From positions 1 to 64,000 of the forward strand of contig NZ_JAJIRT010000002.1 in NCBI RefSeq assembly GCF_025717675.1: a DNA stretch of 64,000 bases. The letters run 5' to 3'. Shown here piece by piece: positions 9,509-18,422 of this stretch. The DNA comes from Paucibacter sp. DJ2R-2. GTDB taxonomy: Bacteria > Pseudomonadota > Gammaproteobacteria > Burkholderiales > Burkholderiaceae_C. Under the pieces are notes generated by a model. That model saw only the letters and a list, made by a program, of their open reading frames with translations. It had not been told where the DNA came from and did no database searches. A program made the position numbers and the translations under genes. The first letter of the stretch is position 1. The number at the start of each line of letters is the position of its first letter.

Positions 9509-10174
9509 TCAGGCGCTCTTGCGGCGGCGGGCCACGGCGGCCACGCCCAGCAGGCCCAGGGCCATCATGCCGTAGGTGCTGGGTTCCGGAACGGGGACGG
9601 CGACACCGAAAGTGAGGCTGCCCGAGTTCCAGACGCCGTCGGGGTTGACGCCGGTGTCATCAAAGCCTTCGTGGAACTCCAGGCGCAGGATGCCATCGGC
9701 GCCGACCTGGAAGGACAGACCCAGATCCTCCAAACTGGCCGAACCGCTGTAGGTATTGGTGCCGAAATCGTCATCACCATAACCGGGGCTGAACACAACA
9801 CCATCACCGCCGGCCGAGCTGCCAAAGGCCACGGTCATTTCCGACAACCAGCTGGGGTTGTTGGCGGTCAGGTTGACGTTCCAGTCCACGGTGGTGATGG
9901 TGGCATTCGCGCCAACGAAGAAGCTCAGCACCACATTGCCAGCGGCGCCGTACTGGCCCAAGCTCTGAATGCCGGTCACGTCCACCAATTGGGAGGACAG
10001 GGAATTGACGCTGGACTCAAAAGCTGCGCCGCTGATCGGAATCGCACGGTTGGCGAATTGGCTGAGTGCCGAGCTGTTGGCCTTGACATCAGCGTGAGCG
10101 GCGCCGGTCATGGCCAGGGCGGCTGCGGCCACGGCACCGAGAACCAGCTTGCGTGCGGTTTGCATCGTTGTCAT
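9509..10174 (-). CDS. PEP-CTERM sorting-domain exported protein
   Basis: A secreted protein of about 221 residues with a Sec signal peptide (TARKLVLGAVAAAALAMTGAAHA) and a C-terminal PEP-CTERM anchor: the VPEPSTYGMMALGLLGVAAVARRRKSA-like tail with PEP box, hydrophobic helix and Arg cluster. Such proteins are cut by exosortase and are often linked to exopolysaccharide. The middle part is a beta-rich domain with Asp/Gly/Ser-rich loops and no recognised catalytic motif. The start at 10174 is supported by an AAGGAA ribosome site. No exosortase or EPS genes are in the window, so the partner genes lie elsewhere. Confidence 0.85.
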   Translation of the reverse strand: MTTMQTARKLVLGAVAAAALAMTGAAHADVKANSSALSQFANRAIPISGAAFESSVNSLSSQLVDVTGIQSLGQYGAAGNVVLSFFVGANATITTVDWNVNLTANNPSWLSEMTVAFGSSAGGDGVVFSPGYGDDDFGTNTYSGSASLEDLGLSFQVGADGILRLEFHEGFDDTGVNPDGVWNSGSLTFGVAVPVPEPSTYGMMALGLLGVAAVARRRKSA

Positions 10175-10373
10175 CTTGAATTCCTTGGATGAGAGATAAA
10201 TCGTGCCCACAACTCCCCGGGCTGTGAACAATTTCTCATATCCACCGGCGCTGACCTAGAGGGCGCACCCTGAGTGCGGCGGCCTTCGCTCATCCAGATG
10301 ATAGGGATTTTCCCTGGGCAAGCTGTTCAGTCTGAGCCAATCAGCTGCGCCCCAGCCCCGCTTCAAGCCGCAC

Positions 10374-13205
10374 TCAATGCGCCTGTTCCCAATTCGGCCC
10401 CACACCCACCTCGGCCAGCAGCGGCACCTTGAGCTGGGCCACTCCAGCCATCAGACGCGGCACCTCACGGCGCACCCAGTCCAGCTCGGCCTCGGGCACT
10501 TCAAACACCAGTTCATCGTGCACCTGCATGACGATGCGGGTGGACTTGCCCTGGGCGTCCAGCTCGGCTTGCACGGCGATCATGGCCAGCTTGATCAGGT
10601 CGGCCGCCGTGCCCTGCATGGGCGCGTTGATGGACTGGCGCTCGGCACCGGCCTTGCGCGGGCCGTTGCCGCCCTTGATCTCGGGCAGATAGATGCGCCG
10701 GCCGAACAAGGTCTCGACATAGCCCAGCTCGCCAGCACTCGCCTTGGTGCTGTCCATATAGTGCTTCACGCCGGCGAAGCGGTGGAAGTAGAGCTCGATG
10801 TAATCGCGTGCGGCTTTTTGCTCGATGCCCAGAGACTGGGCCAGGCCAAAAGCGCCCATACCGTAGATCAGGCCGAAGTTGATGGTCTTGGCATAACGGC
10901 GCTGCTCGCTGGTGACATCGGCCAGCGGGGTGGAGAACACCTCGGAGGCGGTGGCGCGGTGCACGTCGAGGCCCTCGCCGAAGGCGCGCAACAGGCCCGG
11001 GTCTTCGCTGATGTGCGCCATGATGCGCAGCTCGATCTGCGAATAGTCAGCGCTGACCAAGCAGCAGCCCGGTGGCGCCACAAAGGCCTCACGCACGCGC
11101 CGGCCTTCCGCCGTGCGCACGGGAATGTTCTGCAGATTGGGCTCGTTGCTGGACAGGCGCCCGGTCACCGCTACCGCCTGCGCGTAGTTGGTGTGCACCC
11201 GGTGCGTGCGGGCGTTCACCATCAAGGGCAGCTTGTCGGTGTAGGTGCTCTTGAGCTTGGCCAGGCCGCGGTATTCCAGCAGCTTGGCCGGCAGCGGGTA
11301 ATCCAGGGACAGCTTTTCCAGCACCTCTTCGTCGGTGGACGGCGCGCCCGTGGCCGTCTTCTTCACGACCGGCAGGCCCAGCTTGGTGAACAGAATCTCG
11401 CCGATCTGCTTGGGCGAGCCCAGATTGAAAGGCTGGCCGGCGATGTCGTAGGCCTCCTGCTCCAGGGCCAGCAGGCGCTGGCCCAGCTCATGGCTTTGCG
11501 CCTGCAGCAGCTCCGGGTCGATCAGCACGCCGGTGCGCTCGATCCGCGCCAGCAAGGCGCTGGTTGGCATCTCGATGTCGCGGTAGACCTTGAGCAGGCC
11601 AGGCTCGGCCTCGATCTGCGGCCAGAGGATCTGGTGCAGCTGCAAGCACATGTCCGAGTCCTCGCAGGAATACTCGGAGGCCTTGGCCACATCGACCTGA
11701 GCGAAAGGAATCTGGTGCACGCCCTTGCCGCAGAGCTCCTCATAGCTCACGCCCGCGCGGCCGAGATAGCGCTCGCCCAGAGCGCCCAGGCCATGGGTCT
11801 TGTGCGCTTCCAGCACATAGCTTTGCAGCATGGTGTCGTGCTGCACGCCGCGCAGGGCGATGCCGTGGTTGGCCAGCACATGGGTGTCGTACTTGAGGTT
11901 CTGGCCCAGCTTGGGCGCAGCCGCGTCCTCCAGCCAGGGCTGCAGCGCGGCCAGCACCTCGGCCAGGTCCAGCTGGGCGGGCGCATCGGGGCCTTCATGA
12001 GCCAGCGGCACATAGGCCGCCTCGCCCGGCGCCACCGCGAAGGAGATGCCGACGATGCGGGCCTGCATCGGGTCCAGGGAATCGGTCTCGGTGTCCAGGG
12101 CCACCAAGGGCGCGGCGGCGATGCGGGCGATCCAGCCCTGCAGCTGCGCCATGTCCAGCACCGTCTCGTAGCGACGTTCCACCTCAAGCGCCGAGACAGG
12201 CGCCTCGGCAAACAGATCACCGCTGACCGGCGCAGCGGCGCCGGCCCTGGTCGACGTGGCCGTGGCCGTGCCGCCACTGATCTCCTTCAGCCAGGTCTTG
12301 AAGCCATAGCGGGTGTAGAAATCCTGCAAGCCGACGCGGTCCACCTCGCGCAAGGCCAAGGCCTCCAGCGCCGGCCAGTCCGGCACATGGCCGCTGAGGT
12401 CGCAGTCCAGCTTGACGGTCACCAGCTTGCGGCCCATGGGCAGCCAGTCCAGGGCCTTGCGCAGGTTCTCGCCGGCCACGCCCTTGATCTTGTCGGCGCT
12501 GGCGATCACGCCGTCCAGCGAGCCGTACTCGGCAATCCACTTGGCCGCCGTCTTGGGGCCGACCTTCTCGACCCCGGGCACGTTGTCCACGGTGTCGCCC
12601 ATCAAGGTCAGGTAGTCAATGATGCGATCGGGCGGCACGCCGAACTTGAGGCCCACCGCCGCCGGGTCCAGCACCTCGCAGTCGATCGCCGGCCCGCCCC
12701 AGGGCGCCAGGGTGCCGGGCGCAGCGGCGGCCTTGTTCATGGTGTTGATCAAGGTGGTGTCGCTCGTCACCAGCTGGGCCAGGTCCTTGTCACCGGTGGA
12801 CACCACCACCGCGTGCCCGGCCTCGGCCGCCACCCGGGCCAGGGTGCCGATGGCGTCGTCCGCCTCGATGCCCGGCACTTCCAAAATGGGCCAGCCGAGC
12901 AGGCGCACCACCTCGTGGATGGGCGTGATCTGTTCGCGCAGCGCGTCGGGCATGGGTGCGCGCTGCGCCTTGTACTCGGGGTACCACTCGTCGCGGAAGG
13001 TCGGGCCCTTGGCGTCGAAGACGCACACCGCATGCTCGGCCGCCACCTGCTCGCGCAAGCGCTTCATCATGGCCACCATGCCGTGGATGGCGCCAGTGGC
13101 CACGCCCTCGGGGCCGCGCAGATCGGGCATGGCGTGGTAGGCGCGGTAGAGGTAGCTGGAGCCATCAACCAGCAGCAGGACGGGCTTTTTCGATTCTTCG
13201 CTCAT
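10374..13205 (-). CDS. polA: DNA polymerase I
   Basis: This 943-residue repair and Okazaki-fragment-processing polymerase has all three domains. The N-terminal 5'-3' exonuclease begins LLVDGSSYLYRAYHA and includes STGDKDLAQLV. The 3'-5' exonuclease has an intact acidic site (VALDTETDSLDP), so proofreading is probably active. The family A polymerase domain has motif A (SADYSQIELRIMAHIS), the O-helix region (RRYAKTINFGLIYGMGAFGL) and motif C (MQVHDELVFEVP). I chose MSEESKKP at 13205 as start; the 69 codons upstream are arginine-rich non-coding-like sequence. It is transcribed divergently from the DUF2782 gene. Confidence 0.97.
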   Translation of the reverse strand: MSEESKKPVLLLVDGSSYLYRAYHAMPDLRGPEGVATGAIHGMVAMMKRLREQVAAEHAVCVFDAKGPTFRDEWYPEYKAQRAPMPDALREQITPIHEVVRLLGWPILEVPGIEADDAIGTLARVAAEAGHAVVVSTGDKDLAQLVTSDTTLINTMNKAAAAPGTLAPWGGPAIDCEVLDPAAVGLKFGVPPDRIIDYLTLMGDTVDNVPGVEKVGPKTAAKWIAEYGSLDGVIASADKIKGVAGENLRKALDWLPMGRKLVTVKLDCDLSGHVPDWPALEALALREVDRVGLQDFYTRYGFKTWLKEISGGTATATSTRAGAAAPVSGDLFAEAPVSALEVERRYETVLDMAQLQGWIARIAAAPLVALDTETDSLDPMQARIVGISFAVAPGEAAYVPLAHEGPDAPAQLDLAEVLAALQPWLEDAAAPKLGQNLKYDTHVLANHGIALRGVQHDTMLQSYVLEAHKTHGLGALGERYLGRAGVSYEELCGKGVHQIPFAQVDVAKASEYSCEDSDMCLQLHQILWPQIEAEPGLLKVYRDIEMPTSALLARIERTGVLIDPELLQAQSHELGQRLLALEQEAYDIAGQPFNLGSPKQIGEILFTKLGLPVVKKTATGAPSTDEEVLEKLSLDYPLPAKLLEYRGLAKLKSTYTDKLPLMVNARTHRVHTNYAQAVAVTGRLSSNEPNLQNIPVRTAEGRRVREAFVAPPGCCLVSADYSQIELRIMAHISEDPGLLRAFGEGLDVHRATASEVFSTPLADVTSEQRRYAKTINFGLIYGMGAFGLAQSLGIEQKAARDYIELYFHRFAGVKHYMDSTKASAGELGYVETLFGRRIYLPEIKGGNGPRKAGAERQSINAPMQGTAADLIKLAMIAVQAELDAQGKSTRIVMQVHDELVFEVPEAELDWVRREVPRLMAGVAQLKVPLLAEVGVGPNWEQAH

Positions 13206-13276
13206 GCGCGGCATTGTCGTGCACAAGCCCAGGGCCTCAGCCCGGCTGAAGAGCGGGCGCGACATAGAATCCGCCC

Positions 13277-13660
13277 ATGACCCACACCGCCTCCGCCACC
13301 TCCCCGAGCCGCCCGCAAAACCGGGCACTGGCTGCCACCTTGCTGGCTCTGGCGCTCGGCATCTGCTGCCCGGCCAGCCAGGCCCAAAGCGCCAGCCCAC
13401 GGGAGGAGTCACGCCAGGAGATCCGCCGCGCCGCCGTGGCCGAGGCCCTGGTGGAAGAGGCGGTGATCGAAGACGACAGCACCCGCATCGAAGAGACGCG
13501 CGTGCGCGGCCAGACCCAAAAGGTCACGGTCCAGCCCAAGAACAGCAAGCTGCCCGGCTACGAAATCCTCATGGTCGATGGCGGCCGCGACCTCTCAGCC
13601 GGCCCGGGCTCGACCCGCGGCGGCGGCGGCAAGCGCGTCTGGAACCTCTTCAACTTCTGA
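13277..13660 (+). CDS. DUF2782 exported protein
   Basis: A 127-residue protein with an N-terminal signal segment (LAATLLALALGICCPASQAQS) and a basic, glutamate-rich middle. Its C-terminal domain ends in GYEILMVDGGRDLS and WNLFNF, the core of DUF2782. It sits between polA and thrB, the standard position of this family in Burkholderiales. No function is established. It probably resides in the periplasm. The polA promoter is within the 71-bp divergent gap. Confidence 0.8.
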   Translation: MTHTASATSPSRPQNRALAATLLALALGICCPASQAQSASPREESRQEIRRAAVAEALVEEAVIEDDSTRIEETRVRGQTQKVTVQPKNSKLPGYEILMVDGGRDLSAGPGSTRGGGGKRVWNLFNF

Positions 13661-13736
13661 AGACTGCGCGCCGGCCGGCCTCCGAGGCACCGGCCCGGCG
13701 CTGCGGCTTCACCCTTCCTGCTCCGGCAGTGCTGAC

Positions 13737-14735
13737 ATGGCTGTATTTACTGAAGTGACGCTGGATCAGGCCCAAGCCCTGAGCACGCGCCTGAACCTGG
13801 GTGCGGTGCTGGGCTTGCGCGGCATCGGCGCCGGCATCGAGAACACCAACTATTTCCTGAGCACCGAGCGCGGTGAGTTTGTGCTGACCCTGTTCGAGCG
13901 ACTGAGCTTCGAGCAGCTGCCCTTCTACCTGCAGCTGATGAAACACCTGGCCACGCGCGGCCTGGCCGTGCCGGACCCGCAGGCCGATGCCGGCGGCACC
14001 ATCCTCTTCGAGCTGCAAGGCAAGCCGGCCGCCGTGGTCAACAAGCTGCGCGGCGGCCACCAGCTGGCGCCCGACCTGCACCACTGCCAGCAAGTCGGCG
14101 CCGAGCTGGCCCGCATGCACCTGGCCGGCCAGGATTTCCCCCTGCAGCAAGCCAATCTTCGCGGCCTCGCCTGGTGGAATGAAACCGTGCCCGTGATCCT
14201 GCCCTTTCTGGCGCCGGAACAAGCGGAGCTGCTCAGCAGCGAGCTGGCCTACCAGCAGCAGCTGGCGGCCTCGGCCGGCTATGCGGACTTGCCGCGCGGC
14301 CCCATCCACGCCGATCTGTTCCGCGACAACGTGATGTTCGAGCCGGTGCCGCACGATGCCGGTGTCCAGACCCTGCCCGGGCGCGAGCGCTTGAGCGGCT
14401 TCTTCGATTTCTACTTTGCCGGCGTCGACACCTGGCTCTTCGACCTGGCCGTGTGCCTGAACGACTGGTGCATCGACCTGGCCAGCGGCCGCCTCGACGA
14501 AGCCCGCGCCCAGGCCTTTGTGAAGGCCTATGAAACCGTGCGCCCCTTGAGCGGCACCGAGCACCGCCTGCTGCCGGGCCTGCTGCGTGCCGCGGCCCTG
14601 CGCTTCTGGATCTCGCGGCTCTGGGATGTGTACCTGCCGCGCCAAGCCAGCATGCTCAAGCCCCACGACCCCGCCCATTTCGAGCGCGTGCTGCGCGAAC
14701 GCATCGCGCGTGCCTGGCATGCGCTGCCGGCCTGA
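13737..14735 (+). CDS. thrB: Homoserine kinase, aminoglycoside-phosphotransferase type
   Basis: Phosphorylates homoserine in threonine biosynthesis. This is the APH-fold ThrB used by betaproteobacteria and pseudomonads, not the GHMP-fold enzyme. It shows GIGAGIENTNYFLST near the N-terminus (ATP lid), GPIHADLFRDNVMFE (catalytic loop with Asp and Asn, about residue 190) and FFDFYFAGVDTWLFDLAV (metal-binding Asp). I use MAVFTEVT at 13737 because the family begins exactly there. Length, 332 aa, is slightly above average owing to an insert around VPHDAGVQTLPGRERL. Confidence 0.95.
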   Translation: MAVFTEVTLDQAQALSTRLNLGAVLGLRGIGAGIENTNYFLSTERGEFVLTLFERLSFEQLPFYLQLMKHLATRGLAVPDPQADAGGTILFELQGKPAAVVNKLRGGHQLAPDLHHCQQVGAELARMHLAGQDFPLQQANLRGLAWWNETVPVILPFLAPEQAELLSSELAYQQQLAASAGYADLPRGPIHADLFRDNVMFEPVPHDAGVQTLPGRERLSGFFDFYFAGVDTWLFDLAVCLNDWCIDLASGRLDEARAQAFVKAYETVRPLSGTEHRLLPGLLRAAALRFWISRLWDVYLPRQASMLKPHDPAHFERVLRERIARAWHALPA

Positions 14736-14773
14736 GGCCGCCTCCCCCACCCAACATCGAGTGATCTGACGGA

Positions 14774-15622
14774 ATGAGCGAAGCCAGTCGCCCCACCAAC
14801 CCCATGGTCCTGCACCTGCAGACCGTGCCCGCCCGCAATGGCCAGCTGTGGATACGCCATGGCATGAAGGTCTTCCAGCGCCGGCCCATGGCCCTGGCCA
14901 GCCTGTTCGCCACCTTTGTGTTCCTGGCCTTCGCCTTGCTGCTGCTGCCCGGCGTCGGCATCGTGATGGTGCTGATGGCCGTGCCTTTGCTGTCCCTGGG
15001 CTTCATGTTGGCCACCCACCTGGTTCTGCAGGAAAAAACACCAACGGCCGCGGTCTTCCTGGCGCCGCTGCGCCTGACCCGGGAGCGGCGCAACACCCAG
15101 CTGATGTTGGGCGCCCTCTATGCCCTGGCCACGGTCGGCATCAGCCTGCTGTCCGAATGGGTGGACGGCGGCACACTGGAGCAGTTGCAGGTGCTGATGA
15201 GCAAGGGAGCACCGGCCGCCGAGATCGAAGCCGTCACGTCCGACCCGCGCCTGTTCTGGGGCGCCGTCACACGTCTGGGCCTGGCCGGCCTGGTGTCGGT
15301 GCCCTTCTGGCACGCGCCGGCTCTGGTGCACTGGGGCGGCCAAGGTCTGCTGCAGGCGCTGTTCTCCAGCACCCTGGGCGTCTGGCGCAACAAGGGCGCT
15401 TTTGCCTACAACGCCTTGCTCTGGGCCAGCGCGGTCCTGGGTTTGTCGGGTGTCTTGAGCGTCTTGCTCGGCATCCTGGGTCTGGGCCAGTACGTCGCCC
15501 TGCTGGCCATGCCGGCAGGCCTGCTGCTGACGACGGTGTTCTACGCATCGCTCTACTTCAGCTTCATCGACTGCTTCATGTTCGGCGCGCCCAAGGATCT
15601 GCCGGCCGCCAAGAACGAATAA
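14774..15622 (+). CDS. BPSS1780-family inner-membrane protein
   Basis: A 282-residue integral membrane protein with about six hydrophobic segments, for example FATFVFLAFALLLLPGVGIV, ALYALATVGISLL and ALLAMPAGLLLTTVFYASLY. It matches the BPSS1780 family that commonly follows thrB in Burkholderiales. The N-terminal part (VPARNGQLWIRHGMKVFQRRP) is typical of the group. No activity is known. It is probably co-transcribed with thrB, with a 38-nt gap. Confidence 0.75.
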   Translation: MSEASRPTNPMVLHLQTVPARNGQLWIRHGMKVFQRRPMALASLFATFVFLAFALLLLPGVGIVMVLMAVPLLSLGFMLATHLVLQEKTPTAAVFLAPLRLTRERRNTQLMLGALYALATVGISLLSEWVDGGTLEQLQVLMSKGAPAAEIEAVTSDPRLFWGAVTRLGLAGLVSVPFWHAPALVHWGGQGLLQALFSSTLGVWRNKGAFAYNALLWASAVLGLSGVLSVLLGILGLGQYVALLAMPAGLLLTTVFYASLYFSFIDCFMFGAPKDLPAAKNE

Positions 15623-15645
15623 GCCCGCACGGGGCCCCAGGCCAA

Positions 15646-15678
15646 CTGGCGGCCCTGGCGGCCCTGGCGGCCCTGGCG
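15646..15678. repeat. 9-bp tandem repeat CTGGCGGCC, 3.7 copies
   Basis: The unit CTGGCGGCC occurs three times in full (15646, 15655, 15664) plus a partial copy. It lies in the gap before the polysaccharide lyase gene, just upstream of the putative operator. It may be slippage-prone; no function is evident. Confidence 0.85.
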
Positions 15679-15707
15679 ACAACCCTAGCTTTGCGTCTCG
15701 CGCAAAC

Positions 15708-15721
15708 TGTTAACGTTCACC
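15708..15721 (+). promoter_or_regulatory. Putative LacI-family operator upstream of the PL8 lyase
   Basis: TGTTAACGTTCACC matches the sites at 37873 (TGTTAACGTTATCT) and 26492 (minus strand TGTTATCGTTATCA), all variants of a palindrome close to TGTTAACGTTAACA centred on CG. It lies 53 bp before the lyase ATG, where an operator would block transcription. The LacI-type regulator encoded at 32853-34079 is the obvious candidate to bind it. Confidence 0.6.
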
Positions 15722-15774
15722 TCAAATAACAGGCCTGCAACATACCCGCAGGCCATCACTGAGGAGACGAGACC

Positions 15775-18213
15775 ATGACGCCGACAATTCCGCACCCGAG
15801 CTTCTGGCGCCCCACGCTTTTGGCCCTGGCCTGCAGCCTGGCCTTGCAGGGCGCGCAAGCCCAGGACAGCAGCAGCTATGCCGAGCTGCGCACGCGCTGG
15901 CAGCAGCAACTCACCGGCGCCGGCCGCGCCGCGCCCACCTTGCCCGAATGGCAGGCCGCGGCGACGGAGCTGGCCGACAAGGCCGAGCTGCACTGGCAAA
16001 GCATGAACCCGGCCAGCACCACGCCGGGCATGTGGCCCGATCTGCAAAGCAGCAGCGACGCCTCGGTGCTGACCAGCCACTACGCGCGCCTGCTGCTGAT
16101 GGCGCGCGCTTACGCCTCGCCGGGCTCGCGGCTCCAAGGCCGCACAGACCTGGCCGCGGCCATCCAGGGCGGCCTGGCATGGATGCATGCGAACCGCTAC
16201 CGCCCCGGCCTCGCCCGCTACGGCAACTGGTGGGATTGGGAGATCGGCGCGCCTCAGGCCCTGACCAGCATCCTGACGGTCATGCACGCCGCGCTGAGCG
16301 CCACCGAGCGCGAACGCGACCTGGCCAGCGTGGACTTCTACGTGCCCGACGCCACCTACCGCGGCAACCAGCCCAGCCTGGAAGAGACCGGCGCCAACCG
16401 CCTGGACAAGGCCTTGATCATCGGCGTGCGCGGCGCGCTGGGCGACTCGGACGAGCGCCTGCGCCACGCCCGCGATGCCATCAGCCAGACCCTGCCCGAT
16501 GTCACCCAGGGCGATGGCTTCTACGCCGACGGCTCCTTCATCCAGCACAACTATGTGGCCTACACCGGCAGCTACGGCCTGGTGATGCTGGACAGCCTGT
16601 CGCGCCTGCTGCTGCTCTTGAACGGCAGCCTCTGGGCGCCGGACGACCCGGAGCTCAGCCATGTCTACGACTGGACCGAGCGCGCCTTCCGCCCCCTGGT
16701 GCGCGACGGCGCCATGGCCGATTCGGTGCGCGGCCGCGCCATTGCCCGCCGCAGTTCCAGCAACCACTCCGCCGGCCGCAGCCTGATGGGCTCGCTGCTG
16801 CGCCTGGCCGAGGGCGCGCCTGCGGCCCAGGCGCTGCCGCTCAAGGAAATGGTCAAGGGCTGGCTGCAGCGCAACCGCTATCTGGGCCCGAGCTGCTACA
16901 GCGGCCAGACCCTGAGCCCGGAAAGCGCCTGCGCCAAGTTCTCGCTCCATGAAATCAGCCTGCTGCACAGCCTGCAAGCCGACACCGGCATCACGCCAGC
17001 GCCGGAGCGCGCCGGCGCCCAGGTCTTCGCCAGCATGGACCGCGCCGTGCTGCGCCATGCCGATTTCAGCTTTGATTTGAGCCTGTTCTCCAACCGCATC
17101 AGCGCCTACGAATCGGGCAATGGCGAGAACCTGCGGCCCTGGTGGACCGGCATGGGCATAAGCAGCCTGCACAACGCCGACCAGCAAGCCTTTGATGGCG
17201 ACTACTGGGCCACGGTCGACCTGCTGCGCCTGGCCGGCACCACCACCGACCGCAGCAGCGCCGCCCTCAAGAACTGGGCCCTGATCAAGAACACCAGCAA
17301 CTGGGTCGGCGGCGCCCAGCTCGAAGGCCGCTACGCCATCGCCACGCTGGACTTCGGTGCGCTCAACGTGACCGGCAGCTCGCTCAAGGGCAAGAAAGCC
17401 TGGTTCCTGTTCGGCGACAAGATCTTCGCCCTGGGCGCTGCCATCAGCAGCGGCAACAGCCTGGCCGTGGAGACCGTGGTCGAGAACCGCAAGCTCAACC
17501 CGGCCGGCAGCAATGCGCTGACCATGGGGGGCCAGCTGCAGCCGAGCACACCGGGCTGGTCGCAGAGCTTCAGCGCCGCCGCCTGGGCCCATCTGGCCGG
17601 CAGCCAGGCGGGCGCGGACATCGGCTATGTCTTCCCCGACCGGCCCACCGTGCAGGCCCTGCGCGAGACGCGCAGCGGCAACTGGAAGGCCATCAAATCG
17701 CAAGAGGCGGCCGACACGGTCAGCGCCAACTACCTGAGCCTGGCCATCCCGCACGGCCTCAAGCCCACAGCCGCCAACTACAGCTATGTCATCCTGCCCG
17801 GCCGCAGCGCCGCGCAGACCGCCGCCTTCGCGGCCCAGCCCGCGCTCAAGATCCTGGCGCGCAGCACCGACCTGCTGGCCGTGCAAGACAGCAGCCTCGG
17901 CCTGGTCGGCGCCAACTTCCTGACCAATGGCAGCAAAACGCTGAACCTCGACGGCAAGGCCCTGCTGACCAGCAGCGCCAAGGCCTCGGTGCTGATGCGC
18001 GAGAGCGGCGACGAGCTGGCCCTGAGCGTGGCCGACCCCACCCAGGTCAACACCGGCAGCATCACTCTGGATCTTCAGCGCGCCGCCAGCGCCGTGCTGG
18101 CCAGCAGCCCCGGCATCACTGTGCTGCGCCTGGCGCCCACCGTGCAGCTGCAGGTCAATGTGGCGCAATCGGCGGGGCGCTCCTTCGAGGCGCGCTTCCG
18201 GCTGCAGCGCTGA
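15775..18213 (+). CDS. Secreted polysaccharide lyase family 8
   Basis: An 812-residue exported lyase that beta-eliminates uronate-containing polysaccharide (PL8 covers hyaluronate, chondroitin and xanthan lyases), leaving unsaturated uronyl ends. A signal peptide (LLALACSLALQGAQA) is followed by the alpha/alpha-toroid domain with the catalytic set: Asn151 in GNWWDWEIG, His258 and Tyr267 in IQHNYVAYTGSYG, and Arg319/Arg321 in VRGRAIARR. A C-terminal beta-sandwich starts near residue 400. A GAGGAG ribosome site precedes the ATG. It converges with the small HTH gene with only 2 nt between stops. Exact substrate is undetermined; the neighbours suggest a uronate- and galactose-bearing glycan. Confidence 0.9.
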   Translation: MTPTIPHPSFWRPTLLALACSLALQGAQAQDSSSYAELRTRWQQQLTGAGRAAPTLPEWQAAATELADKAELHWQSMNPASTTPGMWPDLQSSSDASVLTSHYARLLLMARAYASPGSRLQGRTDLAAAIQGGLAWMHANRYRPGLARYGNWWDWEIGAPQALTSILTVMHAALSATERERDLASVDFYVPDATYRGNQPSLEETGANRLDKALIIGVRGALGDSDERLRHARDAISQTLPDVTQGDGFYADGSFIQHNYVAYTGSYGLVMLDSLSRLLLLLNGSLWAPDDPELSHVYDWTERAFRPLVRDGAMADSVRGRAIARRSSSNHSAGRSLMGSLLRLAEGAPAAQALPLKEMVKGWLQRNRYLGPSCYSGQTLSPESACAKFSLHEISLLHSLQADTGITPAPERAGAQVFASMDRAVLRHADFSFDLSLFSNRISAYESGNGENLRPWWTGMGISSLHNADQQAFDGDYWATVDLLRLAGTTTDRSSAALKNWALIKNTSNWVGGAQLEGRYAIATLDFGALNVTGSSLKGKKAWFLFGDKIFALGAAISSGNSLAVETVVENRKLNPAGSNALTMGGQLQPSTPGWSQSFSAAAWAHLAGSQAGADIGYVFPDRPTVQALRETRSGNWKAIKSQEAADTVSANYLSLAIPHGLKPTAANYSYVILPGRSAAQTAAFAAQPALKILARSTDLLAVQDSSLGLVGANFLTNGSKTLNLDGKALLTSSAKASVLMRESGDELALSVADPTQVNTGSITLDLQRAASAVLASSPGITVLRLAPTVQLQVNVAQSAGRSFEARFRLQR

Positions 18214-18215
18214 GC

Positions 18216-18422
18216 TCAGCCCTTGGCAGCGCTGGCCGCCGGCACCTGCGCGGCCAGCAGCTGGCGCCAGCGGTAAAAGGTCGTGTCCGAGAAACGGCCG
18301 TGGCGGCAGGCCTGGGTGACGCTCATGCCGGCCTCTACCTGCTGCACATAGAAACGCATCACCGCTTCAGGCAGGGGCAGGCTGGGCCGGCCGCGTGCGG
18401 GCGTGACGAACAGCTCGTCCAT
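18216..18422 (-). CDS. Small helix-turn-helix protein coupled to the GH35 gene
   Basis: A 68-residue protein with a predicted HTH: MSVTQACRHGRFSDTTFYRW resembles the DNA-binding helix-turn-helix of IS3-type transposases and resolvases. No catalytic domain follows. The ATG at 18422 overlaps the GH35 stop (TGATG), indicating translational coupling; a GTG at 18428 also exists. It could be a small regulator belonging to the sugar operon or the domesticated remnant of a transposase orfA. I do not recognise a named family. Confidence 0.55.
   Translation of the reverse strand: MDELFVTPARGRPSLPLPEAVMRFYVQQVEAGMSVTQACRHGRFSDTTFYRWRQLLAAQVPAASAAKG

Noticed and set aside
10377-13280. 967-codon open frame opposite polA
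   Set aside because: Antisense shadow; no start signal or domain, while polA is complete.
15685-18168. 827-codon open frame on the minus strand opposite the PL8 gene
   Set aside because: Antisense shadow of a gene with intact catalytic motifs; low-complexity translation.
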